A stretch of 64,000 nucleotides of DNA from Elysia crispata (taxonomy: Eukaryota > Mollusca > Gastropoda > Plakobranchidae). This document shows positions 63,780-64,000 of the stretch, piece after piece; positions within the stretch are counted from its first letter, which is position 1, and each line of letters begins with the position of its first letter. The position numbers and the translations under genes are program-made. Location of the stretch: NCBI GenBank assembly GCA_033675545.1, contig JAWDGP010007228.1, positions 1 through 64,000 of the forward strand, in the 5' to 3' direction. The notes beneath the pieces are model-generated. The model did no database searches. It was given only the letters and a program-made list of their open reading frames with translations, and was not told the origin of the DNA.

Positions 63780-64000
63780 TACAGGAATTATTCACTGCAC
63801 ATTTATGTTCGCTACCGAGCGATCAAATCCACCTTGATGTGATATTTGCTACAAAGTCAAAGAAAATTATGGCTGAATACATTCTTTCGACTGGCAAATG
63901 ATGATAGCTAATGATCATATTGAATTTTTGAAAAATGGAGTTCAAAATATGTTTCCTAGGTGACATTTTTTCATGGAGATTTGCAATTAGTTGCACAGAA
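63780..64000. repeat. Segmental duplication copy D, diverged upstream flank
   Basis: 'ctttcgactggcaaatg' (63887) and 'cctaggtgacatttttt..tagagatttgcaa' (63955-63990) correspond to 24362 and 24445-24475 of copy C and 3200-3230 of copy A. The region 60250-62040 on the other side of the gene has no feature I can support. Confidence 0.55.

Overview
The window looks like nuclear DNA of a gastropod mollusc, probably a heterobranch (pulmonate-type) snail. It is AT-rich, intron-containing and full of microsatellites and decayed retroelements, and its main genes are class A (rhodopsin-type) GPCRs of the kind that form large chemosensory families in snails and sea hares. The taxonomic placement is an inference from gene content; no database was searched.

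Layout. 0-29.4 kb: three copies of a ~4-5 kb segmental duplication (A 1-4690, B 6230-11560, C 20790-24936 continuing at 28960-29400). Each carries one intronless ~350-360-aa GPCR gene on the minus strand (1382-2464, 8202-9284, 22382-23437). Between and inside the copies lie broken retroelements: a Ty3/gypsy pol fragment (4690-5500), a gypsy 3' half (11580-13200), a second gypsy lineage (13515-16110, plus strand), and a LINE ORF2 remnant (16830-19000) containing an in-frame 42-bp minisatellite. A nearly full-length but dead gypsy element (24937-28942) splits copy C; copies A and B keep the empty site.

29.4-38 kb: a repeat-dominated block. It has a ~39-bp minisatellite abutting a truncated histone H3 pseudogene, AT/GA microsatellites, a ~777-bp tandem duplication carrying tRNA-SINE-like heads, and a 2.5-kb satellite of about 42 units (54-59 bp) that ends in an inverted unit.

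38-48 kb: mostly unassigned sequence with a solo gypsy LTR, a LINE fragment, diverged tandem repeats and a few splice-flanked candidate exons on the minus strand. 48.0-51.7 kb: a different, intron-containing GPCR gene with a phase-consistent three-exon model. 53.5-60.3 kb: three diverged copies of a ~2-2.5-kb non-coding tandem repeat. 62.0-64 kb: a fourth, more diverged intronless GPCR with a recognisable diverged copy of the same upstream flank.

The functional content is therefore a local GPCR cluster, all on the minus strand, expanded by segmental duplication and later shaped by retroelement insertion and microsatellite growth. Ligands and expression sites cannot be read from the sequence.
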